Numbered from the stretch's first letter, positions 46,199 through 58,612 are shown. The stretch: DNA of 64,000 bases from Glandiceps talaboti (GCF_964340395.1 NC_135559.1:2926501-2990500); one strand, 5' to 3'. Notes: generated from the letters alone by a model not told the origin. A program made the numbers and translations.

Positions 46199-47099
46199 TC
46201 AGGGGATCATCTTGGTCATAACAGACAACGAAAAACTCGTCTATTCTGTTTTTCTTTCCATACAAACCAAAGCTATTCATTATTAGTCGTTAATCTTAAA
46301 TGTTTAGTGTGTCTGATCATTCCTTGCCAAAAAAACTCCCCCACATTTGTCAATTGTCCCTTTAAAGGGTTATACTCAGCATATTGTTGTTCAGCTACCT
46401 AGCAAGTACAGAGGTCACGCACTGTGCACATTAAAACAAATGCTACTGTTATTTTCATTATAAAGAAAACCCATTTTATTAGAAACGACGCATTCTGTTA
46501 TGTAATTTTTGGAGCAGCAAAATTACGTCACTGTACCATCTACCTGATTTATCTCCGTCACAATAAGCTAAATAAAGACGAACACTGCTTGAAATCCTAC
46601 CTTTGTTTCCAATGTATGAAACTAATATATGACTCGTATCGGGTGAGTTCATTAAGTTTGAGACAGTCAATGTATCCCTTTAAGAAACAGTTAGAAATAA
46701 TATCGGAGGATTAAACAATATTTGGAGTAACTATAGTTTAAGCTTGTCATTGAATTATGGGCTAAGATATTCGCTTTAGCCACAGACAAGTGTTTTAGCA
46801 GACAACAGGAAAGTTTTGGCGCGGAACACGTTTCTACCTATGCATTAAATTATTCATGACGTTAACCTCAATCCAGTTTCAGCAGGTGTGTTCGAGAGTT
46901 TACTAGTATGGGTATTTCCAGCAAAGCTGTCCTCAGCCGTAACGATCAAATTTTCATTTGCATCAAACTGACATCTTTAGCTATTGTCGCTGTCATCGAA
47001 ATTTTGAGTGAAAAAGAATGTACCTTTTAAAGTGTCTATGTCGTCTTCTTTTAAAATTATAGCATGTACAGTCGACAAACAGTTGGTTACATTCTCCAT

Positions 47100-48700
47100 A
47101 TGAAGTGGACCGTTCAGTCACGGTCCAGTCCACAGCTTTGATTATTTGTACTCACGACTTGTAGGATGTACTATTCTATTATTCAGGGCGATACCACAAT
47201 GGAACGATGGGGGGGGGGTATGTTTCTGGGAGTCATGGTGAGTGTGTTGATGTCGGATTATGTGTACTTGACGACATTGAAGGCATGCAGTTACATTAAT
47301 ATCACCCGAGTTTTTTTTCGATGTGTTAACTATCAGTTAAACGGACGGAGTAAAGATCTTGTCATTCAAATTTGTGTACGTGGAACTTTATATACTTGGA
47401 ACTTTGAGTTTCATTCAAAACTATCAGTTGGTGAGACAGTCAAGAGTCGAAGGAATCGTCGAAGGGGATACTTGAAAGTATTTGAACTGGTTTACTTTTT
47501 ATGACGTTTTTCTATCATATCACAGGGAGAAGACTAGCCAGGGTAAGCAACAGAAAAAATAGTTTTATCACCCCCCCCAAAAAAAAAAAAAAATTAAATA
47601 AAAAAAACCATCGATATGCTCTCTGCTCCCAGTGGTAATACTCCCTTGAAAGGAAATACGGGTTTCTATTTTATGTAATACCTCTTTAAGAGTAGTGTTG
47701 CTATGGGTTCGTTTATGATATTCTCTTTCGATATAGCAACTTAACTTCTAGCAGGGAATTAGCTAGCAAGAGGTACTCTCAGAATCACTGCACAGGGACT
47801 AGACCAAAATATGACTACAAGATGATTTATTGTTCAGCACTGGCTCAAACACCACTTCAACACAGGTTCGGGAGATATAAAATCTACCCAACAAGTCCCA
47901 AGCTCCTATCCATCACTCCACCCATCTCTCTCCATATCTAGTTACAATAGTTATCCTATCTTATAGCCCAGAAAAGGGGCGTTTCTCGATATGCAACGCA
48001 TATTAATATCACAACACAATTCTTATTCTAAATCTGCATCCGGCGTCGAGACGTTTCAAACATCCGATTGGTTGGGAGTTTACTATATTTACATATGATC
48101 ACATGATATTCAAATTATCATTGCCACGCATCAATGTTCGTTGCCATCTTAACAAATACTTTCTATAACAATATATTCTTATGACAGTCAATGCCGACTA
48201 TGAATGCATACAAATTATATTCCTTTGAAATTGTAATAAGTTTGTTTGACATTTAGCCGACATCGATGTCTCCAGACATCCAGTCTCTTCTTTGAAAGCT
48301 AATCTAATGGTTCCCTTTGTTTCAAGCCCAGCACTCTAACTTGAACTTGATACTATAACTAACAAAAGCTATAATAACATTACCGGAGATTAGGTTTTAG
48401 ATACTTATTGTTCTCGCTACTAATAGCATTTTCCATTGTTTCTTCTAATTGTATTCTTTTGTTATTCACGTGTCTTTGTATTTGATTGGAATGTTCCCTT
48501 TTGTAGTTATAATTGTGTGTTGGTTTTGCTAAAGTGCTTGGCCAAAAACAATAGGATCCATTATATCGATACATAAGTACTTCTGTATTAGAATTTCGCC
48601 TGTTTCCAAATTTATCAACCTAAAATCAGTTAATATCTTTTAGTATATTTTCATATAAAAATGTATGTAACAGTAGATATATACCAGCTCTAAAGATCAA
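47100..48700. other. Extra sequence in block B upstream of TMEM26-like 2; no gene recognised
   Basis: Lacks a clear match in block A. Contains a C-run/A-run junction at 47572-47610. The open frames here lack homology, splice context or compositional support. It may be an old insertion, or sequence deleted from block A. Confidence 0.4.
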
Positions 48701-49083
48701 TCGGTTTAACAAAGGTTTAGGAATTGAACATTGGTCAACGTAAACCCCCCCCCCCCTTATATTTCAGCAAAGTTCCTTTGGTATTAAAATACCGTTCGTT
48801 CAGCTCCATTTAGTGTAAAGTATTGCAATTTATGAGGTCACACAGAGGTCATTGGAGTCAAATTATAAAACGAACAAAAGGTTTCCATAATGACAATAGA
48901 AGTCGTGGTGGGTAGTCAGTGTGTATGTGTTTCCGTAGTGATGACTCAGGTTTCATGTGTCGTCGCAACACTTTCGGTGATACAGTCATCATTTTAATGT
49001 GAAACCGAATAGTATCGCAGTCAAAGCTTATCGAGAAACAATTCGTTGTATGTGTTTTGAGCAACGTACACATTTATTTTAAA

Positions 49084-52000
49084 ATGAGCGGAGCTGGATG
49101 TTGTATTGGGCCTGGTAATCATGAACTGAAACGATTGGACGTGTTACGTACCCTGGCGTTGTCTTTGGTCGCTCTTGCAACCGTAATATTTACAGGGTGG
49201 CGGATATACATAGAACACAACTACCTGGTGGAGGATTTGTACTTTTACATGTCACTTATCCCAAGCGGTTTTCTCTCCCTTGTGGTCTTACAACTTCTAC
49301 TCACTTTTATCACTCCTTCAAAATGTCAATTATGTTGCTGTAATTGTAATAATAAGTTCTACGGACTGTTTTCGTAAGTATACCTTTCTTTATATGATAT
49401 TCAGACATAGATATTACTGCCAACGTTTACTGAACTTGAACACCTCGTTCTTCAAAAGAGTTTGAGATTAAGAAATGATCCAAGTGACAGTTTGCTTTGG
49501 ACATTTGTTGTTAACGAGGTGTTGATTACGTTCAAAATGACGACTCAGTTTTTATATTATTGGTGATTTTCCGTTGGTTTTGTATCTGTTTTACCAGCGG
49601 TGATATTTTCTCTGTTAAAAAAGAAGTAATCATTTTGTAAACGGAATCACCATTTTTTTGTGTTGGGGCAAAATGATTAAACTGATCACTGCCATTACGT
49701 CCTTGTCCATCATTCAATTTCCGTGTACTACTACCTATACGTATTTGGTCCATACAAGTACATGTACATGCCGCCACAATGAATTGTCTATGGACTAGAC
49801 AACCTTTGTTCGTGATTCGAAGTGGGGAGGGGAACATGTATAGTTCAAACTAACATTCTATTGAAAGTAATTGTCAGTCCATCGCCTTGTGGGTACAAAG
49901 CTAGTCTATACTCATGTCTTCGCAGAAATGTTAAAACAAACTTCCAGCACAAAGACTCATTGTTGTGTTAAAGCTCAGACCACTAGAAGAAGTGACAGGC
50001 TGGTGGGACAGCACCAGAACGTTAAATAACAAATGTGACAAAGGAAATGACAAGTTGACGAAATTTACAACACAACACAACACAACACAACACAACACAA
50101 CACAACACAACACAACACAACACAACACAACACAACACAACACAACACAACACAACACAGCACAATAAATAAAGACATCTGTCACACACGTATTTTTATG
50201 ACTTGTTCCATGAAGACAATCTTATGCAGGCAGTTTAGTCAACCAGACTCTTTCAAACCGTTCATACGGTTAATAGAATATGTAATGCAATGTAGTTTGA
50301 CCAAGAGGTGCTATATAATTTTCACAACCCTGCACTGTGATAGTAATTGAATTGTCTTAATTTATTGCATCATATTTTTCCTCCTCTAGATGGTGTGACC
50401 CATTACTTTTCTTCGTCGTACAAGTGTCCATATGGGTACCATTTGTTGGTCTTGGTCGTGTTCAGGTAGCACATCGACTCTTGGAGGGAAATACATCTTT
50501 AGAAAATCCTCAGGAAGTATACGATGAACGACTTGACCTTTTTGATAACGGTGATTGGCCTTGGTCACCACAGGAGTATAACTTGGTAAGAAATGTACTT
50601 TTCATTTGGGAGTCTTCAGTAATATTACAAAGGGGTGGGTTGGGGAAAGCAAGCGAACCTGTCATATAAATATTGTGACCCTCCATCATATGCGCCTTGC
50701 TCAATCTGATAAAAATCCGATGTCGAGGCGATCAGGATAAAAAACGTAAACATGTACCACGAAGGTCAATTCAAGCTAAATAACGAAGGTAAAATAGCAA
50801 TGAATGATTAGCCGACATGTACATCGGATTTTAATCAGATTGATGCCTTGCTATAAAATATGACCTTCCCACTAAATCACCGAGTGCTGTCACAAGTGAA
50901 AAGAGATAATATGTCGTATAGTCTAGTTCCTGACGGACCGTATTCCACGTACAGATAGTACAGTATGAAGATAACGTAGTACGGAATACGGTCCGTCAGG
51001 AACTAGACTAAACGTCTTACGACATCATATCATCCCTTCTCTCCTGTGAGTCCCACTCGTATCCCCTCACACCGCTACTATAAACAAGGTGCCTTTTAAG
51101 ACGACTGTACATCGAGTGTAGCAGTATTTCATCCTTATCACCGTTGAGAGAGAAAATGTGGCTGAGCCATAGCTCAAACGTGGGATCCTAATTAAACACG
51201 AGAAGAGTTTACTAAGGTCAAAAAAGAATTGTTTTTGGTCAGGACATTTCGTCTAAAGTGGTTTTTTAATATAAAAAAATTAATTCTCAAAAAACCTGTT
51301 ACTAAATGTACTATTTATGTCAGTTACTGTTCTTTTTATTAACTACTTTAGAGCAAGTGTTTATGTGGGGCAGATGTCATATGCTTGTTCATGATTGGCT
51401 CTGCAGTTGTCTTCACTGAAGTAGAGGGTTATTTTTGTGTCTTTCCTCCCGATCTGCAGACTGTATGGGCTGGCCAAACGAAAAAAAGGTCGACGCGAGA
51501 TGCGCGCGCTGACCAGAAACACTTCTTTTTTTGGCCTAACCACCCTCCCATCCACTGGCCTACCTACCTACACACCAACCCACCTACCTGCCCATCCACC
51601 TACCTATTTATCCCGCCTACCTATCCACCTACCCACAGGGGCGTGTATTATTGCTTAGATTTCCGTTTTCTTAGGAAAATATCATACAAATCTTGCTGCT
51701 ACAAATGTATCAATCTCTATAGTACTACGTATACTATAAATATATATCTCTTCCCCTGTACAGGTAGGAATATATATTCAAAAGGTTGTTATATTTAGTC
51801 TGTAGACCTGGAAAACAACAATCTATGAAATATTACACGCCCTGTGCACCTACCTACCTAATACTAATGTATCGCCATGAACCTGTCTAATTTATGTTGT
51901 ATTCTCGTCTCTGTATCTGTAGGACCTGATCTTCGTGCAGTCATCTTTCCTTGTCCTTGTACTAATCCGCGCATTTCTACCGCGTGGGGGCGTCTTCTTC

Positions 52001-52534
52001 TCCGATATGATGAAAGGTGTTGCGTTCTGGATGGCCAGTGCACTGGATCTGTTGGCGTTTCTCGATGACCTCAACAACGAAGTACTACCACATCCATACC
52101 TAGCATATGCCGTAGTCATTGCGGCATCGGCTGGCTGCATCCAGTTCTTGTCTATGTGTACCTTCATGTACTATCCAATTATGTACCACGAAAATGATAA
52201 ACAGGCCGACGTGAAGGCGGCCAGATATCGACTCTTTCTCACTATCATTTATGCATTGATCACAGATATTCCGTTGACCTGTATCCGGGTCTTTATTCTG
52301 TACCATATTTACCTTCCACTGAAACAAATCAGTGCCATTTATTTTTTCTTTATTGTCAAAAGTATCTTGTTCTCAATTGTTGGTGTTACCCTTGCGATTG
52401 TTGAAGGTGTGAAATGCACAAAAAGCAACTTGGAAGACCGCACGACAGTGACACCCGTGGAAGCTATATCTGTTGATGTGATGGGAGATTCCACAAAGGT
52501 TGAAAATTTAGATTATAGCTATAGTAAATATTAA
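49084..52534 (+). CDS. TMEM26: TMEM26-like multipass membrane protein, paralog 2
   Basis: Exons 49084-49373, 50390-50585 and 51923-52534 with the same phases as paralog 1: 365 aa. It starts MSGAGCC and has the same hydrophobic segments and loops. Exon 1 and exon 2 have exactly the paralog 1 lengths (290 and 196 nt). Exon 3 is 9 nt longer at the 3' end, giving a different tail (ENLDYSYSKY). Exon 2 differs from paralog 1 at a single synonymous base. Exon 3 has scattered changes, mostly conservative (for example FLILVLIRAFL to FLVLVLIRAFL, and Y to M changes near the middle). Both copies look intact, so both are probably expressed. Same function and family caveats as paralog 1. Confidence 0.8.
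50070..50163. repeat. (ACAAC)n microsatellite in TMEM26-like 2 intron 1
   Basis: About 18 pentanucleotide units, ending CACAGCACAATAAATAAAG. Confidence 0.97.
50919..51010. mobile_element. Foldback element, TIR TAGTCTAGTTCCTGACG, copy 1
   Basis: A 28-bp perfect inverted repeat (TAGTCTAGTTCCTGACGGAC plus CGTATTCC) surrounds about 36 bp. It lies in TMEM26-like 2 intron 2 and is absent from the paralog. Confidence 0.9.
51365..51545. repeat. Dispersed repeat, copy 2
   Basis: See 13757-13962. The shared order is GGCAGATGTCAT, GCTTGTTCATGATTGGCT, GCAGTTGTCTTCACTGAAG, GGGCTGG, TTTTTGGCCTAA. It lies in intron 2 of TMEM26-like 2 and is absent from paralog 1. Confidence 0.7.
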
Positions 52535-52558
52535 TTAAGGTACTGTGCCTCAACTCTT

Positions 52559-52656
52559 CATCGTCGTAAATCACTGCATCGTTTACGGCACGGTCCAACA
52601 CGCACCTTTATTTTGCAGTGTCGCGAAAGAAATGATAACCCTGGTTTGCGAGAATG
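52559..52656 (-). mobile_element. Small MITE (CATTCTCGCAAACC family), copy 3, with empty site in paralog
   Basis: In reverse complement it runs CATTCTCGCAAACCAGGG ... GTGATTTACGACGATG, 98 bp. The flank CAACTCTT | TAACTTTAAATGACC compares with uninterrupted CAACTCTTTAAATGACC in block A (about 44717), so the element is missing there. Confidence 0.8.
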
Positions 52657-53548
52657 TAACTTTAAATGACCAATCCAGCAATTAGCTAAAACGTTAGAAA
52701 ACCTTCTGATTACTGTTACTATTAAACTTGCTGAAAGTTTTTGATTTAAAGATATTAATTGTGTACGTTCAGTCACACCGGTCTCGGTACTATTATTACG
52801 CCTTGGAGGCAATGACAATGTTACCACGAAGGCGCCGGCAATCCTTCAAATCGTTCTCCTTACAGAATGCCCTTGGGGTATTTGTAACCTGTCGTGTCTG
52901 AACTTGTTTCGCTTAATGTACTTTTGTGACTGAACATATACATGTACCTATTACATTACCGGTTTGGACATGACATGCATTGGATTGGAACAAATGACAC
53001 AACAGTAGTGGTGGAGGTGGGGGGGGGGGGGACTCGATGTGTGGAACAACTGAGATAAACACCTACGTGTAAGCTGGGCTGTTATCTAAGTCTAACTCCT
53101 TCGGTGATAAACCTAAATTTGTTGAGTTTGAATTTACTATTAATAGCGTAACATCAAAACGTCAACGAAAAACCATTATTACAGTATTGCTATAGTAGGG
53201 AAGTTTGTATGTTGTATCACAGCATTAAGTGACGACATAAAAGCATTGCTACAACTACAGGCCTTTTTACGGCACCATGTACAACACGCACAGTCAGGAG
53301 CCTGGTTGCGGGGGATATGCTAAGCTTGCAAGGATGAAGGCCAAACCTCGGCCCGATAGAGATAAATACACAAAAAAGTAGTTAATGTACTAAGCAAATT
53401 CATAGTCTTGTATTCTAGTCGGAATATGGGCCACATGTTATCTTATCATTGGATTGAATAAAGAGGAATGATTCGTCACGGTGTTATAAATAGGACATTA
53501 AAATATACATTCAATATTATTATTATACCAAAGATAGTATACACATTA

Positions 53549-53714
53549 GACTCTCTCACAGTCCTCGGGAGCATCGCTAAAAGGACTGTTTTGTATGTAC
53601 TGATATCTACCGCATAATTGTACCCGAATATTCTTGTACTGTGTGCCCTCATCGACTACATAGGCCTGGGGCTTAGTGTCATTGCGATGCCCCGAGGACT
53701 GTGGAGAGAGTAGT
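53549..53714. mobile_element. Foldback/MITE, TIR ACTCTCTCACAGTCCTCGGG
   Basis: ACTCTCTCACAGTCCTCGGG plus AGCATCGC at the left pairs with GCGATGCCCCGAGGACTGTG plus GAGAGAGT at the right, with one or two mismatches. The length is about 165 bp. Confidence 0.85.
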
Positions 53715-53719
53715 CACAT

Positions 53720-56109
53720 TTGAATAGCATTTTAGAATTTATATATTGAAAATATTTCTTTATACTTTTAGTCAAAATGGACAGTTTGCTAGTCGTTGTT
53801 GGTCGCGTGTCTGTCATGGCAGGCCATTTTAAGGAGATCGGAGAACTTTTGGACGTGTGATATTTTGACTCAACTTCAAATATATTGTAATGGAATATAC
53901 ATTTTATTGAATACATGCGACTCCAATTATACGCATCTGTTCAGTACATAGATCTCAATCTAACTAAAGAAAACATTGACCATTGAGCGCAGCTTACATT
54001 ACACCACGCGAAAACTAAGTTGTACGCGTTTGAACAAAAATATGGGATTTATTTTCTTGTTGCTTACGTCATGACAACGCGCGTTTACGTCATTGGTTCT
54101 GCGCTGTTCGAAGTATAATTACCTTTTAGTTTATTTAACCAGATCAAATGAACATACTTACATTACTTGTATTATAGTTCTTTACAAACTATTACAGTAT
54201 GTGACGTTGACATCCTTGTATTAATATTTGTACATTAATTGTTTATAGTCATTTAAGTTATTGTAATTTATAAATCGATATTTTGCTGTTAACCTTCACT
54301 CCACTAACAACGAATATAACAAATAAAAATTACAGTATAAATTTTTTGAAAAGTATGTTCATTTCAGTCAAACCTATCAACCAATAATGTACGTGGAATC
54401 ATTATATTTATTGTGCAATACTATACATGACCATATACCCAGGCGCTAGGCATTCATTATTTTAAAATCCATTCAGACTCCATATTTGCATTCAAATTTG
54501 TCAGAAATCTTCGTCTTTAAAATCATGGAGGCAACTACGTAGTATCTTAGACCACTAATCTTTTTAGTGGTCTGAGGTAGTACAGAAATAAAACGTATAC
54601 TCACATATACACAGTAGTCACTGAATGACTGTCTCTCTTTTACAGGCTTCGCTTTATGTTAGCCTATCCTCGAACTCTTCCTGAGGCTTATCTTACTCGT
54701 ATAACATTTCTTTACCCCTCTGTAGGTCATAGTTCAAACTACCAATTTTGCCTGGTTATATACAAACATAGGCACAGATTACTGTGATTTTTTATGGACG
54801 CTAATTTGTGTGTCTAATACCTGTTCGTGTGTTTTACACCCATAGAAATCCCCATTTTTATACCAATTTTAATGTTACGTATATCCATTTGTTGAAATTT
54901 GGAGACGTTATGTCAAGATTTCACCCGCTTCGGGTGTTTCAATGACAATTCCTATAAGGTAGCTGCTATGTGCAATAAATGTAAGTTGTTGCTATATGAA
55001 AACAGACTTTAGAAAAATTATCATGGCTTTTGACAACAATTTTTTGTAGCTAGTTTCCGTACTTGCATCACATCTTTCAGCTCAAAAGATGGAAGCACAT
55101 TTTTTTCTTGAGTTCGTCAGCTTCAGTTCGTCTTTTCACTTTCGATCTGCGACAATTATTTTTCTAAAATACTCCAGTCTCCCCCCCCGATATCCAATGG
55201 TGTATCCCTTAGAGTCTGAAGTGTGGCTCTATTTAATACCCAGGTTAATACCTAGTTTTATTTCACAATATACGAGAATGCGTCCATAAAAACAAGAGGC
55301 ACTTCAGACAACCCTTCAGATTTCCAGGTAAGGTATAATGGCTAAATTGTAAGATCTGAGGTTACATTAAATGTTGTAATTTTTTACGGTTTGTGTGGTT
55401 GGCAACCATAAATACTTCCATGTCGTTTTATCAGTGGGGAAAAGTTAAAACTGGCTTTGAAGGTACGTAGAAGTCTTCTCCTTATCACAGTAACAAGCTA
55501 ATGATATCGTAGAAAGACATGGTCACTGCACACAGCAGAGTACAAAATACACAAATGCATGCAGATAAAACGACGCACTTATACGCATATCAAAATATCG
55601 GTTATAATGGTATGGTAGTAAAATGAATTAAACAAACAGCATACATGTTACATGTATATTGTTATATCATATATAATCTGGCCTGATATTTCAGAAGGTA
55701 CCTAGGTATTTTTATGTCGATTGAGGGCGCTGTGAAAAACCAATGACTTTACAAGTACGTAAATGTTGTGACCACGCGTGTATTGTATTGTAAATGATCT
55801 CTCCCTACTCACCTGCCTGCAAACGCTAGACCACGCATCTATAGCGTAGAATGCCTGCCAATATTCGAAAATACAATACTGCAATGACTATATGCAATAC
55901 TACAATGACTATATGCAATACTAAATGTTCACTTTTTGAGTGGCAGTGTGCAAAGACATTGTTCTGTTTTGAATTCCTAGTGTTCAATGTAAATGTCCAG
56001 GTCACTTGCGGGACCACCCGACAGGTGCATCTCACGGCGGAAGTCACATACAGCTGATTTCGGTAAGAGAAAATGTTCGATTTCTTCCCTAAAACTGTCT
56101 TATAAAGAT
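53720..56109. other. Intergenic sequence; no gene recognised
   Basis: AT-rich. It contains a short hairpin (AGACCACTAA against TTAGTGGTCT at about 54550-54575) and poly-C runs. No frame has homology support. Confidence 0.5.
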
Positions 56110-56345
56110 TTACCATGATTTATTATGATCAACGTGGAAGACTCCATGGCAAGAAAGGGAAGGAAACCCCAAAGGCTTAGATAATCCCCCTTTTTTGTTC
56201 ATATGCTGATCTACTCGAATTTTAAAGTCACACACAGTCTTGGTTTGAATAACGTATTCAGGTAAGTCATTCCAATGAGATACAGTCCGTTGAGGGAAGA
56301 AATACTTCCTGATGATGTCCAATCTGACCGTGGAGTAAGCAACTT
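56110..56345 (-). mobile_element. LINE (CR1-like) ORF2 3' remnant
   Basis: The minus-strand frame encodes LDIIRKYFFPQRTVSHWNDLPEYVIQTKTVCDFKIRVDQHM. This matches the characteristic end of CR1/L2-type ORF2 proteins (RKYFFSQRVVxxWNSLPxxVVxAxSVxxFKxRLDxH from memory). Only the last about 75 residues remain; no polymerase core is present. Confidence 0.75.
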
Positions 56346-56468
56346 CTCAAGTTTTTCTTTTTAGGTGTCAGAGTTAATCTTACAGAATATGTAACATAAC
56401 CATAATGTATGAGTCACGTCTCATAAAGTCGTAAATGTTTTAAAAAATAATTTGTGCCACGCGAGAAC

Positions 56469-56704
56469 CATTCTCGCAAATCAGAGCTCTTATTTCTTCT
56501 ACGACACTGCGAAATAAAACACCACTTGACGGTGTGTCTTGGACGGTGCCGTAAAAGAGGCTGTGGTTTACGACGATGTCTTGGACGGTGCCGTAAAAGA
56601 GGTTGTGGTTTACGACGATGTCTTGGACGGTGCCGTAAAAGAGGTTGTGGTTTACGACGATGTCTTGGACGGTGCCGTAAAAGAGGTTGTGGTTTACGGC
56701 GATA
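56469..56704 (+). mobile_element. Small MITE (CATTCTCGCAAACC family), copy 4, with internal 42-bp amplification
   Basis: Begins CATTCTCGCAAATCAGAG, continues ACACTGCGAAATAAAACACC like the other copies, then carries four copies of a 42-bp unit (GTCTTGGACGGTGCCGTAAA plus AGAGGTTGTGGTTTACGACG plus AT). The unit corresponds to the normal right half of the element. Confidence 0.8.
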
Positions 56705-57401
56705 CGTGAGAACCCAGCCATTTCGATTTCGATTTATGGATACAGGCGTTCACTGTTATTTTGAATGTATGTTGTATGCACGTTGTAAAGAAAGTATAAC
56801 TTACCTGATTCTGTCTTGTAGGAAGAAATGTTCTCAGACTTAGAAGCCTGAGTGCGATAACAGAATATCTCTCGACACTCGCCACTTTCGTTCTTATATG
56901 TCAAACGATCTCATTCATTTGTAACAATTCATAATTGAAAATGTATATTTGGAAGTGAAAATATTGATATTATTATTATTCATTATGTTTGATATTGTTC
57001 GTAGTGTGATTAGCTTTTGTAAATACATTATTTACTAAGTTAAAAGTATGTATATCTTGACACCAATATCCGTTCTGATTGCTAATATCCGACCATTGTT
57101 TCCTGCCATATTGCATGTAAGGTAACAGGTAGCTATTCGCGCACAGTTTTATGAGAGTTGTATTAGTTTACATTGTACTACAATAAAAACTACATATTAT
57201 AAACCCTGTGATATTTGCATCCTTTCATTTGAAAATTGTGTAGTTTTCCTCTTGTCACAGTAGTTTTAACATTATATTCCTTTTACAATATAATCCGTTT
57301 TGCAGGTTGGTGCAATTTACTTTTCATAAAAAGAAACTATTTCCGTTAGGAATTTCGAAAAGAACTTTGTTATATAGTAATCGCGTAGGCGGCGTCCAAG
57401 A

Positions 57402-57494
<93 letters not shown>
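57402..57494. repeat. (GT)n microsatellite
   Basis: About 46 GT units with one interruption (GTGGTG). Confidence 0.97.
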
Positions 57495-57495
<1 letters not shown>

Positions 57496-57565
57496 AATAA
57501 CCAACCATACAATATAGATTACATATTAACATTTCGCATAATCTGATGACGTATCGTCAGTAATA

Positions 57566-57678
57566 TAGTCGAGTTCCTGACGACCGTGTTCCGATTTTAC
57601 ACTACGTTATCTTCACACATTACTGTGATGTGTAGTAGTGTAAAATCGGAACACGGTCGTCAGGAACTAGCTAGACTA
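57566..57678. mobile_element. Foldback element, TIR TAGTCKAGTTCCTGACG, copy 2
   Basis: GAGTTCCTGACGACCGTGTT plus CCGATTTTACACTAC pairs with its reverse complement, about 40 bp per arm, around a short loop. It shares ends with 50919-51010. A lone end (TAGTCTAGTTCCTATACAG) lies at about 57712. Confidence 0.9.
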
Positions 57679-58088
57679 TTAGTAATACCGATTCTGTACA
57701 CTGATTACGATAGTCTAGTTCCTATACAGTATATGGTTACGATTTACACCTCCGCTCACGTTGACATCCGGACTACATTTACGATGACAAACTGAACATT
57801 CTAAAATCAATTTGAATCGTTCATAAATTTGTATCAAATATGCACCCTTCATTTCTCACCCACGCAAAAATGATTTAGCAATGTTGATTGATTGCCTGAT
57901 TAATTGATTGATTGATCACCTTTCGTTTCTCGCCCACACGAAACAGTTACTTTATTAACTTTATGGCCCTTTATTGCGTTACGACAAATAGCTGCTTATA
58001 AATAATAACGCAACATAACAAAGCTAATTATTATAAATTGGATAATACACTGACTAACCGACTGACTGACAGACAGACTACCTGTCTA

Positions 58089-58122
58089 TTTGTCTGTCTG
58101 TCTGTCTGTCTGTCTGTCAGTA

Positions 58123-58167
<45 letters not shown>

Positions 58168-58190
58168 GCCTGCCTGCCTGCCTGCCTGCC

Positions 58191-58240
<50 letters not shown>
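58089..58240. repeat. (CTGT)n / (CTGC)n microsatellite
   Basis: About 150 bp of CTGT tetranucleotides with a central block of CTGC. Confidence 0.97.
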
Positions 58241-58241
<1 letters not shown>

Positions 58242-58612
58242 GAGTGAGTGATCGATCGGTCGGTCAGTCAGTGGGTCGGTCACCTGGTTCTGTATTCTGT
58301 TCCATAGAATAATTTCATTGAATAGTGTTCTTATATCCAACGTTCCATAAAATTTGTCAACGTTTGAAAAGGTTAAACATTCCCTTTCCAACAACAAAGT
58401 CAACATATAAAAATCTGTATCGTTGTAATTATTAACAGAACTGTAAGAATGTTTACTTTTCTACCATACTGTGTATAACAAACTAGATGGCTAGTTTCCT
58501 GATTGATAAAACTCTAGAAACAGTTAAAATTAAATGGATATGGGTGGATAGATGGATGTACGTAGAGACGTACGTGTGTGTAGGGGGAGGGGTGGAAGAG
58601 TGTGTGGAAGCA

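Larger units (their letters stand above)
46199..53215 (+). repeat. Duplicated block B containing TMEM26-like gene 2
   Basis: Counterpart of 40036-45265. It is about 1.8 kb longer, mostly because of extra sequence at about 47100-48700, the dispersed repeat at 51365-51545, the foldback at 50919-51010 and the MITE at 52559-52656. Confidence 0.85.
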
